Assembly: GCF_003589925.1 (NCBI RefSeq)
Contig: NZ_CP032382.1
Coordinates: 1,488,001 to 1,552,000, forward strand
Source: Chryseolinea soli
GTDB taxonomy: Bacteria; Bacteroidota; Bacteroidia; Cytophagales; Cyclobacteriaceae
DNA length: 64,000 bases
Reading direction: 5' to 3'
Program-made: the position numbers and the translations under genes
The notes under the pieces: generated by a model
Told to the model about the DNA's origin: nothing
What the model saw: the letters and a program-made list of their open reading frames with translations, nothing else
The model's database searches: none
In this document: positions 37,376-46,353 of the stretch, piece by piece
How the letters are laid out: each line of letters opens with the position of its first letter
How positions within the stretch are numbered: the first letter of the stretch is position 1

Positions 37376-39820
37376 ATGATCAAGAACTACATCAAGGTCG
37401 CCCTCCGCAGCCTTATCAAACAAAAAGTGTACACGCTCATCAATGTCCTGGGGCTTTCCGTGGGCATCGCGAGCTGTCTTCTCATCACCATGTTTGTGAT
37501 CGAGGAGTTTTCGTACGACAAATTTTTGACGGATGCCGATCGCATCTACAAGGTCGTACTGGAGCGAAAGTATCCCAATCACTCCACCAACTATGCTTTC
37601 ATCCCCCATTCTTATTCCGACGTGATGTCGCGCGACTTTGCAGAAGTGGAAGACGTGGTAAAAGTGAGCGGCCCCATCAACAACGTCGTGGTGAATTATA
37701 CCGACCGCAAAAACGAAGTGAAGCAGTTTGAAGAAAACTTCGTCATGGCTGCCGACTCCAACTTCTTTTCTTTTTTCAGTTTGAAGCTGGTCAAAGGCGA
37801 TCCAAAAACGGTGTTGACTAAGCTGAACGACATCGTGCTAACACAAGAGACCGCCAACCGCTACTTTGGCCAGGACGACCCCCTGGGAAAAACACTAAAG
37901 ATCTTCAATCAGGATTTCAATGTCACCGGCATTTGCGAAAACCTGCCGGACAATTCACATTTAAAATTTGATTTCTTATCGAAGTGGAATGATCAGTTCT
38001 TTGGCGGCCCAAAGGTGAACTTCATCACTTTCTCGGCACATACCTATATAAAACTCAAACCCGGCGCCAACGCTGCCGCACTGGAAGCAAAATTTCCCAA
38101 GATGGTGGACACCTATGCGTCGGCGCAGATCGAACAAGATCTTGGAAAATCATGGGCTGACTACAAGCGCGAGGGCAACGGCTACCGCTACTTCCTTCAA
38201 CCCCTCACGTCCATTCACCTCGACCCGACAAACCTGGAAGGATCCATGCGCCCAGGGGGAAACCGCAATTATGTGTACTTCCTCATCTGCATCGCCTCGC
38301 TCATCCTGGCGATCGCATGCATCAACTTTATGAACCTGGCCACGGCGCGTTCGGCCGAGCGGGCGCGTGAAGTGGGCGTGCGCAAGACAATGGGTTCGTT
38401 GAAAGGCCAGCTGGTTTATCAGTTCCTGGTGGAGTCTGTCCTGCTAAGTTTGTTTGCGACGGTGTTGGCGATAGGCTTGGCTCAGCTCGCTCTGCCTTAC
38501 TTCAATGCCTTGGCGGGAAAACATCTCTCCCTTCCGTTTACACCTGGTATATTGGGGGGCCTATTACTTATCTCGGTGGTGGTAGGTTTTATGGCCGGCA
38601 GTTATCCAGCCTTCGCGTTGTCGTCGATCAATCCTATTGTGGTGATGAAAGGTCATTTTGCCAGCCAGGCAAAGGGTTCGTGGTTGAGAAACGGGTTGGT
38701 TGTTCTTCAGTTCTTCATTTCCATCGTGCTCATCGTAGGTACCCTCACGGTGGTGAAGCAGATGAACTATATGGAAAACAAATCGCTCGGTTATGACAAA
38801 GAGCAAGTGCTGGTCATCGATCGCGCGTTTGCGCTGAACAATAAGGCGCAGACCTTCATCGAAGAGATGAAGCGCGTCCCGGGTGTGGTGAGTGCCGGGG
38901 GCACCTTCTCGCTCCTGGGCCGGCAGGGTGATTTCTTCGGGGCACAATTCACGCCCGAAGGCTCGTCGGAAATCCTCACCACAAAAAGCATGGGTATCGA
39001 CGATGACTTTGCGCAAACCATCGGCTTTGAGTTTGTAGCAGGCCGGGGATATTCTAAAGAAACCAATGACTCTCTTTCTATCATCTTAAATGAAACGGCC
39101 GTCAAAACCATGGGACTCTCCGACCCCGTGGGTAAAAAGTTGAAGCAGATCTTGCGCCGTCCGGAAGGAAATGCAGAAGTTGTCTTTACGATCATTGGTG
39201 TCATCAAGGATTTCAATTTTCAATCCCTGCGCGATCCTATCACGCCCCTCACGATTCAGAGCGTCGAGAGCTTTGGCGGTGGCGCGGGCTATGTGACGGT
39301 ACGGCTCAACCAAAGAGATGCCCGTAGCATCGTGAGCGCCGCGGAAGAAAAATGGAAAACCTTGGCGCCGGATCAGCCCTTTAAGTATTTATTCCTCGAT
39401 CAAAATCTTCATGCTCAATACGCAGCAGAGCAACAGGCCGGCAACGTCTTTGCAGTTTTCTCCGGGTTGGCCATTGTGATTGCTTGTGTGGGATTGTTTG
39501 GGTTGGCGGCCTATACCGCGAACTTGCGGACGAAGGAGATTGGTGTACGCAAGGTGATGGGCGCTTCTGTTTTTAGTGTCGTGATCTTGTTGTCGAAAGA
39601 GTTTACGAAACTGATTGTGGTGGCCTTCGTGTTGTCGGTGCCATTTTCGTGGTTTATTATGGATCGGTGGCTTGAGGGATTTGCGTTCCGCGTGGATATG
39701 GGTGTCGGGGTGTTTTTGCTGGCGGGGGGTATAGCGTTGTTGATCTCATGGATCACGGTGAGCTATCAGTCGATCCGGGCGGCGATTGTTAATCCTATAA
39801 AATCTCTTCGAAGCGAATGA
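37376..39820 (+). CDS. ABC transporter permease, MacB/FtsX type (second copy)
   Basis: Paralogue of the gene at 20534-22939. The 814-residue protein starts MIKNYIKVALRSLIKQKVYT, has a helix at about residues 21-43, a large MacB-like periplasmic domain, three helices (YFLICIASLILAIACINFMN first), a second periplasmic domain and a last helix group ending AAIVNPIKSLRSE. The helix-flanking ARSAERAREVGVRKTMG and LRTKEIGVRKVMGAS segments are FtsX signatures. No ATPase neighbour is seen. A TGGCA-N6-TTGA element precedes it and a REP-like double hairpin follows. Confidence 0.9.
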   Translation: MIKNYIKVALRSLIKQKVYTLINVLGLSVGIASCLLITMFVIEEFSYDKFLTDADRIYKVVLERKYPNHSTNYAFIPHSYSDVMSRDFAEVEDVVKVSGPINNVVVNYTDRKNEVKQFEENFVMAADSNFFSFFSLKLVKGDPKTVLTKLNDIVLTQETANRYFGQDDPLGKTLKIFNQDFNVTGICENLPDNSHLKFDFLSKWNDQFFGGPKVNFITFSAHTYIKLKPGANAAALEAKFPKMVDTYASAQIEQDLGKSWADYKREGNGYRYFLQPLTSIHLDPTNLEGSMRPGGNRNYVYFLICIASLILAIACINFMNLATARSAERAREVGVRKTMGSLKGQLVYQFLVESVLLSLFATVLAIGLAQLALPYFNALAGKHLSLPFTPGILGGLLLISVVVGFMAGSYPAFALSSINPIVVMKGHFASQAKGSWLRNGLVVLQFFISIVLIVGTLTVVKQMNYMENKSLGYDKEQVLVIDRAFALNNKAQTFIEEMKRVPGVVSAGGTFSLLGRQGDFFGAQFTPEGSSEILTTKSMGIDDDFAQTIGFEFVAGRGYSKETNDSLSIILNETAVKTMGLSDPVGKKLKQILRRPEGNAEVVFTIIGVIKDFNFQSLRDPITPLTIQSVESFGGGAGYVTVRLNQRDARSIVSAAEEKWKTLAPDQPFKYLFLDQNLHAQYAAEQQAGNVFAVFSGLAIVIACVGLFGLAAYTANLRTKEIGVRKVMGASVFSVVILLSKEFTKLIVVAFVLSVPFSWFIMDRWLEGFAFRVDMGVGVFLLAGGIALLISWITVSYQSIRAAIVNPIKSLRSE

Positions 39821-39829
39821 GAAAAGGTC

Positions 39830-39889
39830 AGGGCTAAAGCCCTTTCGATATAAGATGTCAATAACCCTGGCCTAAAGGCCGGGGTTATT
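39830..39889. repeat. REP-like double hairpin after the second FtsX permease
   Basis: Two tandem hairpins with TAAA loops: AGGGC-TAAA-GCCCT at 39830-39843 and a 13-base-pair stem around GGCC-TAAA-GGCC at 39860-39889. The pair resembles dispersed GGGCTAAAGCCC/GGCCTAAAGGCC repeats that I recall from Bacteroidota genomes. Only one copy is in the window. Confidence 0.5.
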
Positions 39890-39893
39890 TTTT
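39860..39893 (+). terminator. Terminator after the second FtsX permease
   Basis: AATAACCCTGGCC and GGCCGGGGTTATT pair (13 bp, one G-U) around TAAA, followed by a T run. It doubles as the second hairpin of the REP-like element. Confidence 0.85.
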
Positions 39894-39972
39894 TAGTGAT
39901 CATCGGAATATCCTTAGCGCCTTTTGTGTTCGCCGAGGCTTTACCGAAGATGAGGCGCTTAAACCTTATGTC

Positions 39973-41001
39973 CTAGCGACGCAACGTTGCGCTATATTCT
40001 TTCACCGTGTCGATGTAGCATTTCACTTTGTCAACTTCGGTGTCGGGATATAAACCGTGACCAAGGTTAGCGATGTGCTTGTGGGGGCCGAAGGCGTTGA
40101 GCATTTTTTTGGTTTCGCGTCGCACGTCGTCGAGGGAGCCGTAGAGCGCGCAGGGGTCGAGGTTGCCTTGCAGCACTTTGTTGGGGAGCAGGGCGCGCGA
40201 TTCGGCGATGCCCATGTTCCAGTCTAACCCTACGACGTCGCAGTTGATGGTGTTCATTTCGGCGCGGGCGAAGAAGGCTCCCTTGGCGAAGACAATTTTG
40301 GGAACGTCGTTTCCAAGGGCGTCACAGATTTTTGAGATGTATTTCAGGGAAAATTCAGCGTATTGATCCGGCGATAATATTCCTGCCCAGGAGTCAAAGA
40401 TCTGTACGATGTCGGCGCCGGCTTTGATCTGGGCCTTCAGGTAGTGGATGGTGCTTTGGGCGATCATGTCCAGCAGGCGGTGTGAGAACGCGGGCTGGGT
40501 ATAGAGCATTTTTTTTGCCTGGCTAAATGTTTTGCTGCCTTTGCCTTCGATCATATAGGAGAAGATCGTCCACGGAGCACCGGCAAATCCAATCAGCGGC
40601 ACTTTGCCTTGAAGCTCTTTTTTGGTGAGACGGATAGCGTCCAACACGTACTGGAGTTCTTCGGCTTGCGCGATGTGCAGCGATGCGAGATCGGCTTCCG
40701 AGGTGATTCTTTTCGGAAAGACAGGGCCTTTGTTCTCCTCCATTTCATAGTTGAGGCCCATAGCCTCGGGGATGACAAGGATGTCGGAAAAAATGATGGC
40801 TGCGTCTACACCGAGGATATCCACGGGCTGTATGGTCACCTCCGTGGCCAGCTCGGGGGTTTTTACAAGGGTTTTAAAGTCTTTCGCGGTTTCCCTTACT
40901 TTTCTGTATTCCGGGAGGATGCGGCCGGCCTGGCGCATCAGCCAGATGGGGGTACGGTCGGTGGCAAGTCCTTTGGCGGCAGAAATCAATCTATCATTCA
41001 T
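39973..41001 (-). CDS. hemE: Uroporphyrinogen decarboxylase
   Basis: Converts uroporphyrinogen III to coproporphyrinogen III in haem synthesis. The 342-residue protein has the N-terminal motif [17 protein letters not shown], the [13 protein letters not shown] segment with the catalytic Asp, [18 protein letters not shown] and the C-terminal [18 protein letters not shown] ending. Length and motifs are normal. It stands alone. Confidence 0.96.
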   Translation of the reverse strand: MNDRLISAAKGLATDRTPIWLMRQAGRILPEYRKVRETAKDFKTLVKTPELATEVTIQPVDILGVDAAIIFSDILVIPEAMGLNYEMEENKGPVFPKRITSEADLASLHIAQAEELQYVLDAIRLTKKELQGKVPLIGFAGAPWTIFSYMIEGKGSKTFSQAKKMLYTQPAFSHRLLDMIAQSTIHYLKAQIKAGADIVQIFDSWAGILSPDQYAEFSLKYISKICDALGNDVPKIVFAKGAFFARAEMNTINCDVVGLDWNMGIAESRALLPNKVLQGNLDPCALYGSLDDVRRETKKMLNAFGPHKHIANLGHGLYPDTEVDKVKCYIDTVKEYSATLRR

Positions 41002-41020
41002 GGGCAGCAGTATAAGGCGG

Positions 41021-41028
41021 CAAATCTA
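41021..41028 (-). promoter_or_regulatory. Possible -7 box for hemE
   Basis: Minus strand TAGATTTG, an exact TAnnTTTG match, 19 bases before the hemE start. No clear -33 box at the right distance. Confidence 0.42.
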
Positions 41029-41076
41029 GCCCACAAAGGGGAGAGTTTACCCTGAAACAACAGAATTTTGTTCGGC

Positions 41077-41103
41077 AAAAAAAGGCTTTAGATCTACCAG
41101 CCT
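41077..41103 (-). terminator. Possible weak terminator after the DUF4249 gene
   Basis: On the minus strand AGGCT and AGCCT pair around an 11-base loop, followed by seven T. The stem is only 5 bp, so the call is tentative. Confidence 0.45.
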
Positions 41104-41116
41104 CGGTCGTGCGCAC

Positions 41117-42184
41117 TTAGTTTATCCATCCCGGCGGCATGACGTTCGTGCGGCCGACTTGGTTCTCGCAATTAACACAGGTTTCCGCAATCTGATAGGG
41201 ATTGAATGGCCTGCGGACGAGCAGCACATCGACATTGCGATCAACATAAAAATATCGCTGCACAACGCTGTTCGCCATAAAATAGCCGAGCACTTGTTCC
41301 GTCGGATCGCTGACGTTGAACACATTGCCCTGGATGGTAGCGGGAGATTTATCAAACACACCGCCGGTGTTGTTGAGTTGATCATAAACAGCAGACCAGA
41401 ATTTGAAGGCCCCCTCGGAGAGGGATTGTTGCTTCACCATGATGTAATACGGATCCTTCGAATCGTAGGGCACATCCGTGATGTGTTGTCTTCTCAAGCG
41501 TTTGCCATTGCTCAGGTAATCGGACGTAACAGAAAAACATCCGTCGCAAAATGTGATCCTCCAACAGGGATTGCAGCAGGGATAAGCAAGCCTGCCTCCA
41601 CCGGGAAGCGCCACGATCTTGCAATAGGGCAGTGTTTCGTAATGCTGCCAGTTCCACCAATAATAATTGTTTGTCTCCGGCGCATCGCTGGTCTCAAGAT
41701 AGATCGAAAATTTACCCGGCACGTCCGGAGAAGGAAGCGGTTTGAATTCTGCAAACAACGTATCAATTGCCGGCACCGGCGCCATCAGTTCAGGGCGGGA
41801 TTCATAGCGCGTACCATTTTCCAGCACAATCGTTACATGATAGCTTCTGCCCGGTACACCCTTCGTATCGTCCGCTGTTTTGTAGGTGCCATAGGTAGTT
41901 GGCGTCATCTCTTCTTCATACCCTGTATCATCCTGGAGAAACACGCGGGCGTTGTTGGGATAGAGATATGATTTCTGTTTGATATCGGAATAGGGTGGAG
42001 TGTAGTTCACGCTGATGAAATGCGGTCCCGGACCATCGGTGATTGCACCACTCACCACCAGCTGCTTTTCTATGACCCGGCGTTCCGGTTCAAAGGGGGT
42101 AACACAATTGTTCAGCACCAGCAGAAAGAGGCCGGAAGAAATGGTGATGAACCTTGTCTTTATCTTGGAGATCGTCAGCCTCAT
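41117..42184 (-). CDS. DUF4249 outer-membrane lipoprotein with a cysteine-rich loop
   Basis: A 355-residue protein with a lipoprotein signal peptide ending LLVLNNC. The N-terminal ERRVIEKQLVVSGAITDGPGPHFISV is typical of DUF4249, a family that pairs with TonB-dependent receptors in Bacteroidota and probably acts as a SusD-like surface partner. Here it begins 2 bases after the receptor stop. A mid-protein loop (YPCCNPCW, ITFCDGC) holds five cysteines within about 16 residues, and two further pairs occur (YCKIV; CVNCEN). Such a cluster could form disulfides or bind metal. Ligand unknown. Confidence 0.82.
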   Translation of the reverse strand: MRLTISKIKTRFITISSGLFLLVLNNCVTPFEPERRVIEKQLVVSGAITDGPGPHFISVNYTPPYSDIKQKSYLYPNNARVFLQDDTGYEEEMTPTTYGTYKTADDTKGVPGRSYHVTIVLENGTRYESRPELMAPVPAIDTLFAEFKPLPSPDVPGKFSIYLETSDAPETNNYYWWNWQHYETLPYCKIVALPGGGRLAYPCCNPCWRITFCDGCFSVTSDYLSNGKRLRRQHITDVPYDSKDPYYIMVKQQSLSEGAFKFWSAVYDQLNNTGGVFDKSPATIQGNVFNVSDPTEQVLGYFMANSVVQRYFYVDRNVDVLLVRRPFNPYQIAETCVNCENQVGRTNVMPPGWIN

Positions 42185-42186
42185 AA

Positions 42187-44604
42187 TCAGAACTTAAAAT
42201 TGTAGGTGATCGATGGTATGATCGTCGCGAAAATCGAAAGCTTATAGGCATCCGACGAAACGATGGCCGATTGTATGCCGTTGGTCTTCGTGAAAATAGA
42301 ATACGCATTCTTGCGGGCGTACACATTGTAAAGGCTAAACACCCAACTTCCATGGAAGCGTTTGTTTGCCGCGCGCATCGGATCGATGGTCATGGAGAGA
42401 TCAAGCCGGTGATAGTTCGGTATGACATCCTGGTTGCGATCTATAAAATTGGACACTTGCAGGAAGCCCATGTAATAGCGATTGTAGGCATACGTTGTCG
42501 GCCGGCCGGAACTGAACGTGAAATTCGCAGCATAGGTGATCCCTTTTTTATTCGGGCTGTAGTTCAATACCAAATTCAAACTGTGCGGGCGGTTGTAGTT
42601 GGCCGGATACCACTTCCCGTTGTTCACTTGTTCGTCGGGGTTTGTGGATTGGATCAGAATCATCGTTTGAGAATAGGTGTAGTTCAGCCACCCCGTGAGC
42701 CGGCCCACATTTTTCTTTAATTGAAACTCCAATCCATAGGCTTTGCCTTTTCCTTGCAGGATGACGGTTTCAGGCAACGGCGTCAGCAACAGATCGGCGC
42801 CGCCTTTGTAGTCGCTGATGTTTTGAATGTTTTTGGTGTATACTTCTATGGACGCTTCGTATTTGTTTTGAGAAAAATTACGGAAGTATCCCACTGAAAA
42901 TTGATCGGAGATGATGGGCTTGATATAGGTGTTGCTGAGCTGCCAACGGTCTGTGGGTAGCGATGCCGTTGTGTTTGTGACGCGTTGCAAGTATTGACGC
43001 AGGCGGCTATAGCCGAGCTTTATCGAAGATTTTGCTCCCAAACGCAAATTGAATGCGAGCCGTGGTTCAAGGCCGCCATAGCTGGCGATGTGTGCATGTT
43101 TGGCGTATTGAATCGTGTCCGTTATATATTTTATGTCGCGCTCGCTTCCCGGCGCATAGGCATACACCGTGGAAGGTCCCGTATTGAAGTAATAAGAATA
43201 GCGAAGGCCCGCCTGCATGGTGAGCCATCGTTGCAGGCGCACTTCGTCCGATCCAAACACCGCCATCTCCGTGCCCTGCTCGGATTGCAGCGCAGGCAGG
43301 GATAGATCCGTTTCTTCGGATAACGGGATCAGCATTCCGGGGTTGACTTTATATTGCGCCAATTCAATTCCTCCGATGGCCTGATGGGCATTCTTTTGCC
43401 ACGACAAATCGGACTTCACGGCTTTGTAGGTGATGTCCGATTTAAAATCATAATCATTCGGAACCTCATGACTGGATATAACGGAATTGTACTTGCTGTA
43501 GACCAAAGCTGATTTCAAGGACAGGTTGGAAGCAAATTTATGTATCCATCCTAAGGTGGCTGTGTTACTTTTCCAGCGGTAGTCGGTGGCGGGCGGGATA
43601 TTTCCCGTGGAGATCGAGTCGGAAGGAAGCTTGAATACATCGGTGGAGTTGTAGGCCGTTAAATAGATCCGGTCATCGCCCTTCAAGTATTCCATCCGCC
43701 CGGTGATGTCATAGAAATTAGCTTTTGTGTTCCGCAGGCTTGAACTCTTCAGGACCTTAAAAAGATAATCAGAAAACGAAAAGCGCGTACCGATAATGAG
43801 CGACAGCCGATCTTTGATGATCGGTGTCTCAAACAAAAAACGGTTGGCCACCAGCCCGATGCCACCCTGGAAACTTCGCTTCGTGGAGGGGCTTCGCACA
43901 CTGATGTCTAAAACGGACGACGCGCGTCCACCGAACTGGGCCGGGACGCCGCCGCGATACAATGAAATGTCTTTGGCCATGTCGGGGTTGAACACCGAGA
44001 ACATGCCCATTAAATGTGAAGGATTGAAGATGGGCATGCCATCCAGCAAGATCAGGTTTTGGTCGGAGTTACCCCCGCGAACGTTTATCCCCGAGGTTCC
44101 CTCTCCCACCGTGGTGACGCCGGGCAACAGCAACATACTTTTAATGATATCGACTTCCCCGATAAACGCCGGCATCTTTGACAGCGTCTTCATGGTCAAC
44201 GTGCTCACGCCCATCTCCACACTGGCCACGTTGTGATCCTCGGCTTGTGCGTTCACCACCATTTCATCCAATTGTGTGACGTCCTCTTCCATGACGACAT
44301 CGAAACGCTGGGATTGATGCAGGGTGAGCTTGACGCGAACAGTTTTATAGCCCGTGAATGAAAACTTTGTCCAATAGGTACCGGAGGGCACAGAAATGGA
44401 ATACTTTCCAAGGGAGTCAGACACGGTGCCAATATTCAATTGCTCCAGGTATACCGTTACACCGGGCATGGGTTTGTCGCGTTCTGAAATGGTTCCTTTC
44501 AGTACCGGGCCTTGAGCGAAGCCCTGCCATTGAACGGCAAGCATGAAGAAAGCCAAACAAAACTTCCAAGGGGAGCTATCGGCTACATAAAACGGTATTC
44601 TCAT
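42187..44604 (-). CDS. TonB-dependent outer-membrane receptor with carboxypeptidase-like domain
   Basis: An 805-residue outer-membrane transporter. After the signal peptide (to about residue 31) comes a carboxypeptidase-regulatory-like domain (LKGTISERDKPMPGVTVYLEQ), then the plug domain (VEMGVSTLTMKTLSKMPAFIGE; INVRGGNSDQNLILLDGMPI, read as separate strands) and a 22-strand barrel ending ITYNFKF with terminal Phe. It forms an operon with the DUF4249 lipoprotein gene. No STN domain is present, so direct anti-sigma signalling is unlikely. Substrate unknown. Confidence 0.88.
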   Translation of the reverse strand: MRIPFYVADSSPWKFCLAFFMLAVQWQGFAQGPVLKGTISERDKPMPGVTVYLEQLNIGTVSDSLGKYSISVPSGTYWTKFSFTGYKTVRVKLTLHQSQRFDVVMEEDVTQLDEMVVNAQAEDHNVASVEMGVSTLTMKTLSKMPAFIGEVDIIKSMLLLPGVTTVGEGTSGINVRGGNSDQNLILLDGMPIFNPSHLMGMFSVFNPDMAKDISLYRGGVPAQFGGRASSVLDISVRSPSTKRSFQGGIGLVANRFLFETPIIKDRLSLIIGTRFSFSDYLFKVLKSSSLRNTKANFYDITGRMEYLKGDDRIYLTAYNSTDVFKLPSDSISTGNIPPATDYRWKSNTATLGWIHKFASNLSLKSALVYSKYNSVISSHEVPNDYDFKSDITYKAVKSDLSWQKNAHQAIGGIELAQYKVNPGMLIPLSEETDLSLPALQSEQGTEMAVFGSDEVRLQRWLTMQAGLRYSYYFNTGPSTVYAYAPGSERDIKYITDTIQYAKHAHIASYGGLEPRLAFNLRLGAKSSIKLGYSRLRQYLQRVTNTTASLPTDRWQLSNTYIKPIISDQFSVGYFRNFSQNKYEASIEVYTKNIQNISDYKGGADLLLTPLPETVILQGKGKAYGLEFQLKKNVGRLTGWLNYTYSQTMILIQSTNPDEQVNNGKWYPANYNRPHSLNLVLNYSPNKKGITYAANFTFSSGRPTTYAYNRYYMGFLQVSNFIDRNQDVIPNYHRLDLSMTIDPMRAANKRFHGSWVFSLYNVYARKNAYSIFTKTNGIQSAIVSSDAYKLSIFATIIPSITYNFKF

Positions 44605-44636
44605 AACCTAAAGGGAGAATGTCAACGCGAAGGATT

Positions 44637-44669
44637 AAAAAAGGCTGCCCTTGAAGAGCAGCCTTTTTT
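44637..44669 (-). terminator. Terminator after the susC-susD-lipoprotein unit
   Basis: AAAAAAGGCTGC at 44637-44648 pairs with GCAGCCTTTTTT at 44658-44669 around a 9-base loop. It separates this unit from the TonB receptor unit. Confidence 0.9.
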
Positions 44670-44688
44670 CAATTTTTATGCTAGCGAA

Positions 44689-46341
44689 TTAGTCCATGTG
44701 AACGGTCGTCTTACCCGTGTTTTTACTCACGTTGCCGGTTGCGTTCACAAAATAGAAGTACACATCGTAGTCATCATTGGAGATAAACTTACTGAAAGTT
44801 GTTCCTGATGATCCTTCGCTTACGCTGAAGCTTCCAACTTCGCTGGGCTCCTCGCCACTCCAGTCAAATCCAGCATTTACTACGACACCCTTGATGGTAG
44901 TCGTGGCTTGTGCGGGAGGGGTGCTACCGGCCGGCACAGCGGCAAAGTAGATTGTTCCGGAAGTTGAGCCTCCAGGATCGCTTGGTCCTGTGCTTGTCGT
45001 GGCCGACCACTTGATGTCATTTCCATAATCGTAAGGAGCTCCCAGGGTGATTACCGGTACAGCGGGTTCTCCAAGATCGGCGAGGATGTCGAAAGAAGTA
45101 CCGGCAAATGCATTGCCAGCCAAATCGGCACCGCCCGTTACATCAATAGTCAAATCGCCGTGCGTAACTTCAGTACCGTCATCCGAATCTTTGTATGTGT
45201 AGACATAGTTTGCCGATTTTCCATTGGGAGAAAGGGTCATCTCTGCTTCGTCTACGGCATCCAAATTCTGACCGGACACAGAGATCAACAGGGGCTCTCC
45301 GGGATCCAGCGCTTCCTGGAAGTTAAGCGTGATGCTCACGTATTGGTCGCGACCGATACGGCTTCCTGCTGCTGCGTTTGCCAGATTCGCGATGATCGGA
45401 TCGCCGTCCACCTGAGGCTCGGTGTTATCAACTTCGATCGTCGTCGTCTTCGGTGCTTTTTGAGCCAAACCAGCCGTCGGGCCTGTGCCACCATTTACAG
45501 CACCGGCCACGGTAATGGACACGGGTCCGGTATAACCGGCGCCAGCGGTATAGATCGCATAGAATTTAGTACCGGAATCATCGTCAGGATCTGCTACTAC
45601 AGGGCTCAACGTACCCACGCTTCCCGGAGCCAGCACAGCCGTAGGAGCCGTACCGATTTCCGACGCATAGGTAATGTTCAGCGTATCTTTCGCAGCAGCC
45701 ATCAACGGAGTGCCTACGCGCAAAGCGAACTTCGGCGAGGGATAGAACCCGTTGATGTCGTCATGACAATACAGCAATGTTTGCGCCGGGTAAAAAATAC
45801 CGCTTTGATACAAACCACTGTTTACGACCGACGTGGAGAACACGATTGTTCCGTTCGTCAGGAGCAGGTCCGATTCGATGTTTAAGAGATCATCATCCTC
45901 TACTGTAGGATTTCCCACCCCTGTAAGGATGGCAGAAAGTTGGATGGACAAAGACCCTGTCGGGTTAGCGCCACCGGTTGATGTTAACGATGAACCGGGG
46001 AATGTTGCGACTTTAGCACGTGTATCTACCAGGAACTCGCCGGCATTGTTCGGGTCGGGCTTTTGATAGTGTGCATACACCTGGATCTCTTGCAGCGACG
46101 TAGGGTCTTCGGAAAGGTATTCAACATCCATTACGAAGGTTTCGTTGCCGACGATCTTATTCTGGAAGAACGTATTGGAGCAGCCGTTGTCGTTCAGTGC
46201 ATCGAACGAGTCTCCGCGGAGTGCCAGGATCGACCCTTTGGTTTGTTCCTTCAGGCGAAACGGATCCAGAGAGTCATCCGCGCATGCCGCCAAACACGCG
46301 ATGCCGATGAACAGCGATAATTTATTTATAGTTGATTTCAT
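44689..46341 (-). CDS. Outer-membrane lipoprotein with Ig-like domains, third gene of a SusCD unit
   Basis: A 550-residue lipoprotein (signal ending GIACLAAC). It is Thr/Ser/Gly/Asp-rich with repeated beta-sandwich segments: TTTIEVDNTEPQVDGDPIIA and VSITLNFQEALDPGEPLLIS look like bacterial Ig-like domains. It starts 12 bases after the susD-like gene and is the last gene of the unit. Its position matches SusE/SusF-like surface proteins that aid ligand capture, but no direct similarity to them is seen. Calcium-binding-like Asp-rich stretches (ADPDDDSGT; DSDDGTEV) are noted. Confidence 0.65.
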   Translation of the reverse strand: MKSTINKLSLFIGIACLAACADDSLDPFRLKEQTKGSILALRGDSFDALNDNGCSNTFFQNKIVGNETFVMDVEYLSEDPTSLQEIQVYAHYQKPDPNNAGEFLVDTRAKVATFPGSSLTSTGGANPTGSLSIQLSAILTGVGNPTVEDDDLLNIESDLLLTNGTIVFSTSVVNSGLYQSGIFYPAQTLLYCHDDINGFYPSPKFALRVGTPLMAAAKDTLNITYASEIGTAPTAVLAPGSVGTLSPVVADPDDDSGTKFYAIYTAGAGYTGPVSITVAGAVNGGTGPTAGLAQKAPKTTTIEVDNTEPQVDGDPIIANLANAAAGSRIGRDQYVSITLNFQEALDPGEPLLISVSGQNLDAVDEAEMTLSPNGKSANYVYTYKDSDDGTEVTHGDLTIDVTGGADLAGNAFAGTSFDILADLGEPAVPVITLGAPYDYGNDIKWSATTSTGPSDPGGSTSGTIYFAAVPAGSTPPAQATTTIKGVVVNAGFDWSGEEPSEVGSFSVSEGSSGTTFSKFISNDDYDVYFYFVNATGNVSKNTGKTTVHMD

Positions 46342-46353
46342 AGTTCGGTTCGT

